A model generated the notes under the pieces. It was not told the origin of the DNA, did not search any database, and worked only from the letters and a program-made list of their open reading frames with translations. Shown piece after piece: positions 27,312 to 36,325 of a DNA stretch of 64,000 nucleotides. This DNA comes from Cupriavidus metallidurans CH34. GTDB taxonomy: Bacteria > Pseudomonadota > Gammaproteobacteria > Burkholderiales > Burkholderiaceae. A program made the translations under genes and the position numbers. Location of the stretch: positions 186,001 to 250,000 of the forward strand of contig NC_007974.2 of assembly GCF_000196015.1 (NCBI RefSeq), given 5' to 3'. Numbering within the stretch: the stretch's first letter is position 1; the number at the start of each line of letters is the position of its first letter.

Positions 27312-28331
27312 ATGGCTGAGACCCTATTGCTGACCGGCGCGACCGGATATATCGCCTCCCACACATGGGTGGCGTTGCATGAAGCAGGCTACAACGTGAT
27401 CGGGCTCGATAATCTCTGCAATAGCAGCGCCGAGGTCGTGAACCGGCTGGCGAAGATTACTGGCACGACACCGCATTTTGTGGAAGGCGACGTGCGCGAC
27501 CGCGCACTGCTGGACCGGCTGTTGGCCGAGCACAAGATCAACGGCGCCATCCATTTCGCCGCCCTGAAAGCGGTGGGAGAGTCGGTCAGTAAACCGCTCG
27601 AGTATTACGGAAACAACCTTGAGGGTTTGATCACACTGTGCTCGGCGATGCAGTCGGCGGGTGTCCGGCAATTGGTGTTCAGTTCCTCGGCCACGGTGTA
27701 CGGCAATCCCCATGCGATGCCGATTCTCGAGAATTTCCCTCTATCGGCCACCAATCCGTACGGCCAGACCAAACTGATGGGGGAGCAGATCCTGCGTGAT
27801 CTGGAAATTTCCGATCCGGAATGGAAAATCGCCTTCCTGCGTTATTTCAACCCGGTAGGCGCACATGAGAGCGGAACGATTGGCGAGGATCCGGGCGGCA
27901 TTCCGAACAATCTGATGCCCTATGTGGCGCAGGTGGCCGCCGGGCGGCGCGAAAAGCTGAGTGTGTATGGCGGTGACTATCCGACGCCCGATGGCACCGG
28001 GGTGCGCGACTATATCCATGTCAGCGATCTGGCCGATGGCCATGTGGCAGCGCTGGCCTACCTTGGCAAGAACTCGCGCGGCATGACCGTGAATCTTGGC
28101 ACGGGCCGTGGATATAGTGTTCTGGAAGTTGTGAAGGCCTACGAACGAGCCAGCGGGCGGCCGATACCCTACGAAATCGTCGCGCGTCGCCCCGGCGATA
28201 TCGCGGAATGCTATGCCGATCCGGGTATTGCCCGCACGCTGCTTGGCTGGAGCGCCCGCCACGACCTCGACCGCATGTGCGAGGACTCCTGGCGCTGGCA
28301 GTCGTTGAACCCGGTGGGGTTCACGGCTTAG
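27312..28331 (+). CDS. galE: UDP-glucose 4-epimerase
   Basis: This 339-residue protein is an extended SDR. The NAD-binding motif TGATGYIASHTWVAL lies near the N-terminus, GLDNLCNSS follows beta-2, and the catalytic pair is in NPYGQTKLMGE. The C-terminal block DYIHVSDLADGHVAAL is characteristic of GalE. It interconverts UDP-glucose and UDP-galactose for surface polysaccharide synthesis. The ATG at 27312 is chosen over an in-frame TTG at 27300. It stands alone, and a repeat element plus a bidirectional terminator follow. Confidence 0.94.
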   Translation: MAETLLLTGATGYIASHTWVALHEAGYNVIGLDNLCNSSAEVVNRLAKITGTTPHFVEGDVRDRALLDRLLAEHKINGAIHFAALKAVGESVSKPLEYYGNNLEGLITLCSAMQSAGVRQLVFSSSATVYGNPHAMPILENFPLSATNPYGQTKLMGEQILRDLEISDPEWKIAFLRYFNPVGAHESGTIGEDPGGIPNNLMPYVAQVAAGRREKLSVYGGDYPTPDGTGVRDYIHVSDLADGHVAALAYLGKNSRGMTVNLGTGRGYSVLEVVKAYERASGRPIPYEIVARRPGDIAECYADPGIARTLLGWSARHDLDRMCEDSWRWQSLNPVGFTA

Positions 28332-28335
28332 CGGC

Positions 28336-28438
28336 GCTATCAAAATGATTCTGGCGTCGTTGCGCGGCCTTGGCCGGTCTACTTGTACTGTCTGCGGCCG
28401 CGCGTCTAGCCAGAACCGCTTCGCTTCATCTTGATAGC
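28336..28438. repeat. Imperfect long inverted repeat after galE
   Basis: The two ends (GCTATCAAAATGA and TCATCTTGATAGC) are complementary in 12 of 13 positions, then TTCTGGC pairs with GCCAGAA. An inner GCGCGGCC pairs with GGCCGCGC. About 10 bases (around CCGCTTCGCT) are unpaired on the right arm. The whole unit could fold into one long hairpin. It looks like a MITE-like or REP-like dispersed intergenic element. I have an uncertain memory of similar repeats in Cupriavidus genomes. Confidence 0.6.
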
Positions 28439-28474
28439 ACTTCTTAGCGGCGACTGCCCTGATGGACACGTGGC

Positions 28475-28510
28475 AAAAAAGAAACCGGGCATAGCGCCCG
28501 GTTTCTTTTT
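28475..28510. terminator. Bidirectional rho-independent terminator between galE and the H-NS gene
   Basis: GAAACCGGGC and GCCCGGTTTC form a 10-bp stem around a 5-base loop, with six A residues on the left and five T residues on the right. It can terminate transcription from both sides. Confidence 0.93.
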
Positions 28511-28532
28511 ATCTGCCGATCGGCTGGGTTGC

Positions 28533-28841
28533 TCAGCGGATCAGGAAATCTTCCATCGACTTGCCATTGGCCAGTGCCTGGGTCAGCCAGCCCGGGCGCT
28601 TGCCACGGCCCGTCCAGGTATTGCCGGCGCTGTCACGGTAACGAACCGGCACCTTGCGGCTGACGGCCTTCTTGCCGGCCACGGCCTTGCCACCAAATCC
28701 GAGGTCTTCGGCGGTCAGGCCATATTGTTCGATTTTCTCGCGAATATCGGCGATCACCGAGGCTTGCTCGCGTGCCTTGATCTCTTCGGCCTGCTTCTGC
28801 AGTTCGCTGATTTTCTGAACGATTTCCTGATAGGTCGCCAT
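28533..28841 (-). CDS. H-NS family nucleoid-associated protein
   Basis: This 102-residue protein has the beta-proteobacterial H-NS layout. Residues 1-50 form a coiled-coil oligomerisation domain (YQEIVQKISELQKQAEEIKA), followed by a short basic linker. The C-terminal DNA-binding motif is TWTGRGKRPGWL. Such proteins silence AT-rich DNA and often repress motility or acquired genes. The ATG has a GAGGA site, the promoter shows a perfect TATAAT, and transcription ends at the bidirectional terminator. It lies at the edge of the motility/chemosensory block, transcribed away from it. Confidence 0.93.
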   Translation of the reverse strand: MATYQEIVQKISELQKQAEEIKAREQASVIADIREKIEQYGLTAEDLGFGGKAVAGKKAVSRKVPVRYRDSAGNTWTGRGKRPGWLTQALANGKSMEDFLIR

Positions 28842-28886
28842 TTGTATCCTCGGGTTTTAGTGTTGGTCCGTGAATTGACGAGGGGA

Positions 28887-28914
28887 ATTATAACGGCGTA
28901 TCTCGCCGCTGCAA
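28887..28914 (-). promoter_or_regulatory. Sigma-70 promoter of the H-NS gene
   Basis: On the minus strand TTGCAG and TATAAT are separated by 16 bp, with the -10 box at 28887-28892. The start site would give a leader of about 40 nt before the H-NS ATG. Confidence 0.65.
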
Positions 28915-29392
28915 ATCCCCTGACTTTAATTTCAGAGAAATCTGCGAAAAGTCCCAAATCAGAATAATCCCTGAACTTTCGGGTTGGCATGTGGTCCGCG
29001 CGATGATCTCCGGCGCCGCCAGCGCAAGCCACATGCCACACTAAAACCCGTAAATCTACGGCACCAAAGGCAGTGCTCTATTCAATGGCTCCGATATTCC
29101 TGGCCAATCGTGCCTGGACGGGCAATTCAGCAGGCACTGAATCAGGCACGTGCGGCGAGATTTCACATTTATCATTTGAAAGCTATTTGAAAGTAAGTGC
29201 CGAAGATGTCACGAGATAATTCTGATTGATCTCACGTGGCGTAGTCGGCATTTCGTCGATGTTCAGGGCTGGCGCCTCAAGGAAGCTCACGGGATGGCCG
29301 TTATCGAAGCCTGAGCGGGGCGACGCGCGGTATCGCTCCGCCGGGACCGGAGCAGGGGTGTCTTCGGGTTATCCCCCAATGATCAGCACATC
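28915..29392. other. Intergenic region between the H-NS gene and the first chemoreceptor gene
   Basis: I find no supported gene in this stretch. It is AT-richer near 28915-28980. Near its right end, CTCAAG (29276-29281) and GCCGTTAT (29297-29304) loosely match a sigma-28 promoter, with a spacer about one base longer than the enteric consensus, which would suit the downstream chemoreceptor gene. Confidence 0.4.
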
Positions 29393-31210
29393 ATGTCTTT
29401 TCACCAGAATATCCAGATCAAGACCCTTTTACGGGGCGCAATGGCCTTGCTTACGGCGAACCTCCTGCTGGTCGGCGGCGCCGGTCTGCTAGGTATTTCT
29501 CAATCCAATGGCGCGCTCAAGGAGACGTACTCCAACCAGTTGGCGTCGTCACAGGCGTTGTCCGAGGCGATGCTCGGCACCACCCGCCTGCGCCTGGCGC
29601 TCGATCGCGGTGTGATGCGGGGGAGCGAGAACGATGATCTGAAGAAGCACGTCGACCGCGCCAATGTCTTCATCGAGTCATCCGACAAGGGTTGGAAGAC
29701 CTATATGTCGCTGCCTCAGAACGACGATGAAAAGGCGCTGGCCGGCGAACTGGCGGCCAAGCGGCAGGCGTTCTTCGAGACCGGCGTCAAGCCACTTGAG
29801 CAGGCCATGGTGGCCGGCAACCATGACGAGGCGCTGCGTCTGGCGCGCGATGTGCTGCCAGACCTGCAGCGCGGCATGTCCGCCGCGCACGAGAAGCTCG
29901 AGAAATTCCAGTTCGATACCGGCAAGGCCAACTTCGAAGGCGCGCAGTCGCGCTATGAGACGACTCGCGCGATGTCGCTGGCGCTGATCGCGCTCGGCAT
30001 CCTGGTTGCCGTATTCGCTACCGTGATGCTTCACCGCGCCATCGTCCGCCCGGTACAGGAAGCGCTCGACGTGTTCGAGCGCATGACGCGCGGCGACCTG
30101 ACATCGCGTATCTCCAGCATGTCGAAGAACGAGATCGGTCGCATGATGCAGGCGCTGGCCACCATGCAGGAGAGCATCGCGGGCATCGTCGCCGAAGTTC
30201 GCGGCGGCACCGATTCGATGGCGTCGGCCACGCAGCAGATCTCTGCTGGCAACACGGATCTCTCGCAGCGTACCGAGGAACAGGCCGCATCGCTCGAGCA
30301 GACCGCGGCCAGCATGGAAGAACTGACCACCGTCGTGCGACAGAATGCCGACAACGCGCGCCAGGCCGGCGCTCTGGCCGGCGAGGCTTCGGAAATCGCC
30401 ATGAAAGGTGGCGACGTGGTCGGCCGCGTGGTGGACACCATGAACGAGATCAACGGCGCCTCGCGCAAGGTGGTCGACATCATTGGCGTGATCGAGGGCA
30501 TCGCATTCCAGACCAACATCCTGGCGCTGAATGCGGCGGTGGAAGCCGCGCGCGCCGGCGAGCAGGGACGCGGTTTCGCGGTCGTGGCGGGCGAGGTGCG
30601 CAGCCTCGCGCAGCGCAGCGCCAATGCAGCGAAGGAGATCGAGTCGTTGATCAACGAATCCGGCCAGCGCGTGGAAAGCGGCACCCGGCTTGTTGCTGAA
30701 GCGGGTCAGACCATGGGCGAGATCGTTCATGCCGTGCGCCGCGTGACGGACATCATGAACGAAATCAGCGCCGCGTCGCAGGAGCAGACCACCGGCATCG
30801 AGCAGGTCAACCAGGCCGTGGCGCAGATGGACCAGGTCACGCAGCAGAACGCGGCTCTGGTGGAAGAAGCGGCGGCAGCGGCCGGTGCGCTGGAAGAGCA
30901 GGCACAAAAGCTCAAGGGTGTGGTGTCGGTGTTCACGCTGGTTTCCGATGGCGGCAACGCGCGCGCCAATGCCGGCGCGCAGCGTGCCGTGCATTCGCTG
31001 GCGACGTCGCCGACAAGCGCACCAGCAACTGCACCGGCAAGCGCACCGGCAATGGCACGCAGCGCCGAACGCGCGTCGCCGCCCGCAATGCTCCCGCCCA
31101 ACCGCCGTTCGCCCGTGGCGCGCATGTCAGCCGAAAGCCGGCCATTGCGCCCGTCGGCGAGCCAGCCGGCCGCGGCAGCCACGGCCGACGACGACTGGGC
31201 AACCTTCTGA
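29393..31210 (+). CDS. Methyl-accepting chemotaxis protein with CheR-docking tail
   Basis: This 605-residue chemoreceptor has a first membrane helix at about residues 15-35, a four-helix-type periplasmic ligand domain to about 190, a second helix near 190-212, a HAMP domain, then the long cytoplasmic coiled coil with the conserved hairpin tip ([18 protein letters not shown]). A low-complexity Ala/Pro/Ser linker of about 75 residues leads to the C-terminal DWATF, which resembles the NWETF pentapeptide that tethers CheR and CheB. The ligand is unknown. A strong hairpin follows the gene. Confidence 0.93.
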   Translation: MSFHQNIQIKTLLRGAMALLTANLLLVGGAGLLGISQSNGALKETYSNQLASSQALSEAMLGTTRLRLALDRGVMRGSENDDLKKHVDRANVFIESSDKGWKTYMSLPQNDDEKALAGELAAKRQAFFETGVKPLEQAMVAGNHDEALRLARDVLPDLQRGMSAAHEKLEKFQFDTGKANFEGAQSRYETTRAMSLALIALGILVAVFATVMLHRAIVRPVQEALDVFERMTRGDLTSRISSMSKNEIGRMMQALATMQESIAGIVAEVRGGTDSMASATQQISAGNTDLSQRTEEQAASLEQTAASMEELTTVVRQNADNARQAGALAGEASEIAMKGGDVVGRVVDTMNEINGASRKVVDIIGVIEGIAFQTNILALNAAVEAARAGEQGRGFAVVAGEVRSLAQRSANAAKEIESLINESGQRVESGTRLVAEAGQTMGEIVHAVRRVTDIMNEISAASQEQTTGIEQVNQAVAQMDQVTQQNAALVEEAAAAAGALEEQAQKLKGVVSVFTLVSDGGNARANAGAQRAVHSLATSPTSAPATAPASAPAMARSAERASPPAMLPPNRRSPVARMSAESRPLRPSASQPAAAATADDDWATF

Positions 31211-31266
31211 TCAACGCGGTCAACCAGCAAGGACACATCGACGCTAGATTTACGAGGCATTTGCGA

Positions 31267-31310
31267 AGTGCCATGATGCGGGGCGCGCGCCAGGCACGCA
31301 TCATGGCGCT
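31267..31310 (+). terminator. Hairpin terminator candidate after the first chemoreceptor gene
   Basis: AGTGCCATGATGCG and CGCATCATGGCGCT pair over 14 bp with one G-T wobble around a 16-base GC-rich loop. Only a short T-stretch follows, so it may act as a terminator or an mRNA stabiliser. Confidence 0.55.
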
Positions 31311-31346
31311 TTCGGTGCCCCAGTATCTTCCATTCTTGTCGCCCCC

Positions 31347-33329
31347 ATGATCGCCACGAGTTCCAGCCTCCTGCTGCTCGCAGCCCTGCTCGGCATTGCC
31401 GCGGCAGTGGGCGTGCGCGCGGCCAAAACCGAAGGCGGGCCCGGGCGCAAGGCCATGTGGTCGATGACGTGGCCGGCCGCGCTGATGTCGCACGGGATGC
31501 TCGGTATGCCCCTTTGGGTGACACTGGCATCCGGCACGCTGACCGCCGCCAACGATGGCGCGCGGATGGCAGCCACGTTTGCCGCCACGCTGGCGGCCAG
31601 CCTGGCTGCGTCGCATCTGTTCGGGCCGCCGCTTCAGTGGCTGCGACAGGGCGCGCGTGGCTGGCGCGTGGCGGTTGCCGCCGCGATGCTGGCTGGCGCC
31701 GGTCTGGTCGCCGTGGCCGGCGCGCGGCTGGGGCGTGCCTGTGGCGGCACCGTCATGACGGCGCGCGCCTGTATCGACACGGCCGACTTTTCGGAAGCCA
31801 GCTTCCTGGCCTGCGGGATCGCATTGCTGTGCGTGGCGATGTTCGCCATGCATCGCGCCCAGGCGCGCGGATGGCTCCAGGGGCAGGCCGAGCTGGCAAT
31901 GCACGACGATGTCGCCGATGACCATGCCACGATGCCTATGCTTCGGGCCGGTGACGGACGTGTTTCGCGCCGCGGGCCGGGCCGCATTCCCGGCCTGACG
32001 ATCCGGCCTTCCGGCAGTGGCCTGTCACCGGTCGGCGAGTACAGCGTCAGCACCGACCTGCCAGACCGCACCGCCTTCGCCCGCTGGCTCGATCAAAGCA
32101 TCGCCCATGCGCGCCTGGCAGAGACGGGATGCGCGGTGCTGCTGATCCATATTGCCGACTATCGCGAGGTCGACGAAGTTTTCGAGGTTCGTGCCGATGA
32201 CATCCTGGCACAGGACGCGGGCGCGCTCGCCCAGGCCGCGCTGGAGCCGCACGACTTCCTGGCACGGCTGGCGCGCGACGAGTTCGCCGTTGGCGTGCCC
32301 AATCTGGTGCACCACAGCCGCGCGCATGACCTGGGCTCTCGCGTGCTCGGGTCTCTGGCCGAGTTCGTCGCGGCACGCGGCCTGCAGATGCAGATCGGCG
32401 TGAACATCGGGATCGCGATTTATCCCCGCGATGCGGCTACATCCGAAGGGTTGATGCAGGCAGCGCGCGTGAGTCTGTCGGAGGCGCGCGAAAGCGGTTC
32501 GAACCAGGTGCGCGTGTTCAACTCGGCCGCGGGGGAGCGCGCGCGCCGCACGCGCGTGATCCGGCGCGACCTTTGGCCCGCCATTCAGGACGACGGCCTG
32601 TCGTTGATGTTCCAGCCGAAGTTCGACGTGAAGACGCGCCAGGTGGTGGGTGCCGAAGCGCTCTGCCGCTGGCGACATCCCACGCTGGGTGCGGTCAGTC
32701 CGGTCGAATTCATCATGGTGGCCGAGCAGTCGGGCCAGATCGACAAGCTCGACGACTGGGTGATCTCGCGGGTCTGCGGGCAGGTGCGAAGCTGGCAGGA
32801 CGCTGGGCTGCCGGTGGTGCCGGTAGCGATCAACGTGTCCGGGACGCGTTTCGCGAGCCGCAACTTTCCGCGCTATCTGCTCGAACATATCCACCAGCAC
32901 GACATCCCGCCTTCTGCGATCACGCTGGAGATCACCGAGACCGCCGCGATGAAGGACATCGCCAAGTCGCTGGAAACGCTGGCGGAGCTGCAATCGCTCG
33001 GCATCCAGGTGGCGCTCGACGATTTCGGTAGCGGCTACTCGAGCCTTGGTTATCTGAAACGACTGCGCGTGGGCACCCTCAAGATCGATCGCACGCTGAT
33101 CGGCGGGCTCGATGCCGACCCGCAGGGTCGCGCCATCGTCGGCTCGATGGTGGCGCTGGCGCACGAGCTGCGGATGAAGGTGGTGGCGGAGGGTGTCGAA
33201 TCGGCCTCGCAACTGGAAATCCTGCACGGCATGGGCTGCGACGAAGTGCAGGGCTACCTGCTGGCCGTTCCGCTCGACTCGCCCGGGTTTGCCGACGTAT
33301 TGCACGCGGCACGGCCGCTGGCGGTCTAG
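31347..33329 (+). CDS. Membrane-bound EAL phosphodiesterase with degenerate GGDEF domain
   Basis: This 660-residue protein has about five N-terminal membrane helices (residues 1-170), with one HGMLGM motif that faintly resembles the MHYT sensor motif. A GGDEF-fold domain (about 225-395) follows, in which the signature is RLARDEFAVGV, so cyclase activity is unlikely. The EAL domain (about 405-650) keeps its catalytic set: GAEALCRWRHP, EITETAAM, DDFGSGYSSL and the late QGYLL. It should hydrolyse cyclic-di-GMP and favour motility, which fits its place among chemosensory genes upstream of flhDC. Confidence 0.9.
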   Translation: MIATSSSLLLLAALLGIAAAVGVRAAKTEGGPGRKAMWSMTWPAALMSHGMLGMPLWVTLASGTLTAANDGARMAATFAATLAASLAASHLFGPPLQWLRQGARGWRVAVAAAMLAGAGLVAVAGARLGRACGGTVMTARACIDTADFSEASFLACGIALLCVAMFAMHRAQARGWLQGQAELAMHDDVADDHATMPMLRAGDGRVSRRGPGRIPGLTIRPSGSGLSPVGEYSVSTDLPDRTAFARWLDQSIAHARLAETGCAVLLIHIADYREVDEVFEVRADDILAQDAGALAQAALEPHDFLARLARDEFAVGVPNLVHHSRAHDLGSRVLGSLAEFVAARGLQMQIGVNIGIAIYPRDAATSEGLMQAARVSLSEARESGSNQVRVFNSAAGERARRTRVIRRDLWPAIQDDGLSLMFQPKFDVKTRQVVGAEALCRWRHPTLGAVSPVEFIMVAEQSGQIDKLDDWVISRVCGQVRSWQDAGLPVVPVAINVSGTRFASRNFPRYLLEHIHQHDIPPSAITLEITETAAMKDIAKSLETLAELQSLGIQVALDDFGSGYSSLGYLKRLRVGTLKIDRTLIGGLDADPQGRAIVGSMVALAHELRMKVVAEGVESASQLEILHGMGCDEVQGYLLAVPLDSPGFADVLHAARPLAV

Positions 33330-33488
33330 AAGGCACGCTTCGCGAATCGGCACTAAAGAACGGTTCCATCGCGCCGATATGCCAATGAAAGGGCGTGCCG
33401 CGCGTATTGCGGTCGCCCAAGCCGGCCCGTCCGCCGCCGGCGGTCTTGGCCGTGCCATTGGCGGACTCACCCGAACCCGGAGTCCCCG

Positions 33489-33872
33489 ATGTCTCTCCTG
33501 AGCATTCTTGTCGTCGATGATTCACCATCCCTGCGCCGGATGACCAGCGCCTGTCTGCGTGCCGGCGGCTATGGGGTGACCGAGGCGTCCGACGGCAAGG
33601 AGGCGTATGAGGTCGCGCGGGAGGGCAACTTCGACATGCTGGTGACCGATCAGGTCATGCCGGTCATGGATGGCCTGTCCCTGATCCGCGCGTTGCGCGC
33701 TATGCCGGACTACGCCACGGTGCCGATGCTGATGCTGTCGACGGAGCATGACGATGCCATCCTCGAACGCGCCCGTGAGGCCGGCGCATCGGGGTTCCTG
33801 GCCAAGCCGTTCGACCCCGATGAACTCATGGCGTCGGTCGACGCGCTGCTGGGCCCTCCCAACGTAGGGTGA
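33489..33872 (+). CDS. Single-domain CheY-like response regulator
   Basis: This 127-residue protein is a lone receiver domain with the acidic pair Asp10/Asp11, phospho-acceptor Asp54 in VTDQVMP, Thr/Ser switch in MLSTEHD and the invariant lysine in FLAKPFDP. It differs from the main CheY at 47766 and lies between the EAL gene and a CheW gene. It may be a second CheY-type output or a phosphate sink for CheA. Confidence 0.9.
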   Translation: MSLLSILVVDDSPSLRRMTSACLRAGGYGVTEASDGKEAYEVAREGNFDMLVTDQVMPVMDGLSLIRALRAMPDYATVPMLMLSTEHDDAILERAREAGASGFLAKPFDPDELMASVDALLGPPNVG

Positions 33873-34022
33873 GTTTCACGCAAAGTCGCCCTTCATTCAC
33901 CCCGCTGCCTGCCGTAATTACTAGAGGGCCATATTCGATGCCCGGTTTCAGGGGCCGCCATGCGCGGTAACGGCAAGGGCACGCCAGCCCGGCAACGATC
34001 AACCATGCCAGCGGGGGCAACC

Positions 34023-34511
34023 ATGAACATCAGCATCAACAGGACGGACGGTTCGGGAGAGGAATTCCTGGCGTTCCGGCTCGGTCGTGAAGAGTACGGT
34101 ATCGACATCCTGAAAGTTCAGGAGATTCGCGGCTACGAAACGGTGACGCAGATCGCCAATGCTCCCGCGTACCTGAAGGGCGTGATCAACCTGCGCGGCA
34201 CGATCGTCCCGATCATCGACCTGCGCATCAAGTTCAATCAGGCCCAGATCAGCTACGACCAGTACACCGTCGTGATCATCGTCGACATCCATGAGCGGAC
34301 CACCGGCATCGTGGTCGATGGCGTGTCGGACGTGCTGACGCTGGCCCCGGCCCAGATCAAGCAGGCACCGACCCTGTCGGGCGGCGTCGAAACCGACTAT
34401 ATCCGTGGCATCGGCTCGCTCGAGGGCCGCATGCTGATCCTGGCGGACATCGAAAAGTTGATGAACGTCGACGATCTCGCGGCCATCGAAGCCGCGGCTG
34501 GCGCCGCCTGA
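34023..34511 (+). CDS. cheW: Chemotaxis coupling protein CheW (second copy)
   Basis: This 162-residue CheW links chemoreceptors to CheA. It shows the SH3-like CheW fold with [30 protein letters not shown] and [15 protein letters not shown]. The ATG at 34023 gives the common N-terminus, while upstream in-frame starts at 33960 and 34005 are less likely. It is closely related to the main CheW at 44424 and sits directly before two receptor genes, so the pair may couple different receptors to the single CheA. Confidence 0.93.
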   Translation: MNISINRTDGSGEEFLAFRLGREEYGIDILKVQEIRGYETVTQIANAPAYLKGVINLRGTIVPIIDLRIKFNQAQISYDQYTVVIIVDIHERTTGIVVDGVSDVLTLAPAQIKQAPTLSGGVETDYIRGIGSLEGRMLILADIEKLMNVDDLAAIEAAAGAA

Positions 34512-34628
34512 GCGGCGCGAGCGGCCCGAGCGCTCCGCGCCGGGTCGTATCTCGCCCCACGCGCGTCCTGCCGGGCGTGGCGTGGGCCGCCGCACACCGC
34601 GGTCAACGCCCCCAAAGCAGTCAAAGCC

Positions 34629-36287
34629 ATGCGCAACAACCAGCCAGTCACCCAGCGGGAGCATCCGCTTCCCCCGGACGTCTACCTGATCTCGCGAACC
34701 GACCTCAAGGGTCGTATCACGTTCGCCAATCGGACGTTCGTCGAGGTGAGCGGATTCACGTCCGACGAGCTGCTTGGCGCTGCCCACAATCTCGTGCGAC
34801 ATCCCGACATGCCGCCCGAGGCCTTTGCCGATCTCTGGGATTCGCTGCAGGCGGGCAAGTCATGGGTGGGCGTTGTGAAGAATCGCTGCAAGAACGGCGA
34901 TCACTACTGGGTGCAGGCCACGGTCACGCCGACACGCGTCGGCGACCGCGTCGTCGGCTATACGTCGGTGCGCTCGATGGCCAGCCGCGAACAGATCGGC
35001 GCGGCCGACGCCGCATATCGGCGCTTCCGCGAGAACCGGGCCGGCGGCCTGGCGATTCGCGATGGCGCCGTGGTGCGTACTGGCCTGGCAGGTCTGGTTG
35101 GCCGCGTGACGCGGATTACCCTGAAGCGACGCATCCTCTGGGCCCAGCTTGCGGGGCTGGTGTGGTTCCTGGCGGCTATCGCCGGCGTGCACTGGCTGGC
35201 AGAGGAGCAGGCCGCGCAACTCTGGCCGTGGCTGTGGGGCGCATTTGGATTCGCGGTGCTCTCCTCGTTCATGGCGGGTTCGATGCTGGTGTCGCGTGTC
35301 GAGCGCCCGGTGCGCGAGATGCTGGACTTCGCGCTGCGTATGGGCGCGGGCGATCTGACGAGCAACTTCGAACACCGGTCAGCCGACGAAGTCGGCGAAC
35401 TGTCGCGTGCCATGCGCACGATGCAGCGCAGCCTGCAGTCGGTGGTCAACGATATCCAGGGCGGCATGGCCAGCATCTCGGCGGCCACGCACCAGGTGGC
35501 CGCCGGCAACAACGATCTCTCGCAGCGTACCGAGCAGCAGGCGGCGTCGCTCGAGGAAACGGCTTCGAGCATGGAGCAGCTGACCAGCACGGTCCGGCAG
35601 AACGCCGACAACGCGCACCAGGCCACGCGGCTGGCGGCCGATGCCTCCGAGACGGCCGTGCGCGGCGGTGAGGCGGTGGGGCGCGTGGTCCAGACGATGG
35701 ACGAGATCAACGAGGCCTCGCGCAAGATCGTCGACATCATCGGCGTGATCGAGGGCATCGCGTTCCAGACCAACATCCTGGCGCTGAACGCGGCGGTGGA
35801 AGCGGCGCGCGCGGCCGAGCAGGGCCGCGGATTCGCGGTGGTGGCCGGCGAGGTGCGCAGCCTGGCGCAGCGCAGCGCCAATGCGGCCAAGGAGATCAAG
35901 GGGCTGATTGGCAATACCGTGGCGCGCGTGGAAAGCGGCGCGGAACAGGTGAGTCAGGCTGGCGCCACGATGGACGAGATCGTGCAGGCCGTGAAGCGCG
36001 TGACCGACATCATGGGTGAGATCAGTTCGGCATCGGCGGAACAGAGCGCAGGCATCGAGCAGGTGAATGAGGCGGTGACGCAGATGGACGATGTGACGCA
36101 GCAGAACGCTGCGCTGGTGGAGCAGGCCGCTGCCGCGGCGGGCTCGCTCGAAGAACAGGCCGAGCGCCTGCGGGAGTCGATCTCCACGTTCCGCGTGAGT
36201 ATGCAGGCCGAGGTTCGGCCGCCGCGCAAGCGACAGGTGGCGACGATGGGTGAAACGGGGAAAGAAGCCGGGCTGGTCAACGCCTGA
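34629..36287 (+). CDS. Aer-like PAS-domain chemoreceptor
   Basis: This 552-residue protein has the Aer architecture. There is no periplasmic domain. An N-terminal PAS domain (residues about 15-125, with [19 protein letters not shown] and [12 protein letters not shown]) probably binds FAD and senses redox or oxygen status. A short hydrophobic hairpin near 180-235 anchors it to the inner membrane, followed by HAMP and the MCP signalling coil with the conserved tip. It lacks a C-terminal CheR-docking pentapeptide, as in other Aer proteins. It follows cheW after 117 bp. Confidence 0.92.
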   Translation: MRNNQPVTQREHPLPPDVYLISRTDLKGRITFANRTFVEVSGFTSDELLGAAHNLVRHPDMPPEAFADLWDSLQAGKSWVGVVKNRCKNGDHYWVQATVTPTRVGDRVVGYTSVRSMASREQIGAADAAYRRFRENRAGGLAIRDGAVVRTGLAGLVGRVTRITLKRRILWAQLAGLVWFLAAIAGVHWLAEEQAAQLWPWLWGAFGFAVLSSFMAGSMLVSRVERPVREMLDFALRMGAGDLTSNFEHRSADEVGELSRAMRTMQRSLQSVVNDIQGGMASISAATHQVAAGNNDLSQRTEQQAASLEETASSMEQLTSTVRQNADNAHQATRLAADASETAVRGGEAVGRVVQTMDEINEASRKIVDIIGVIEGIAFQTNILALNAAVEAARAAEQGRGFAVVAGEVRSLAQRSANAAKEIKGLIGNTVARVESGAEQVSQAGATMDEIVQAVKRVTDIMGEISSASAEQSAGIEQVNEAVTQMDDVTQQNAALVEQAAAAAGSLEEQAERLRESISTFRVSMQAEVRPPRKRQVATMGETGKEAGLVNA

Positions 36288-36325
36288 GCTTCGGGTCTAT
36301 TCAAATGGAAGGAGGGGGTAGTTCT

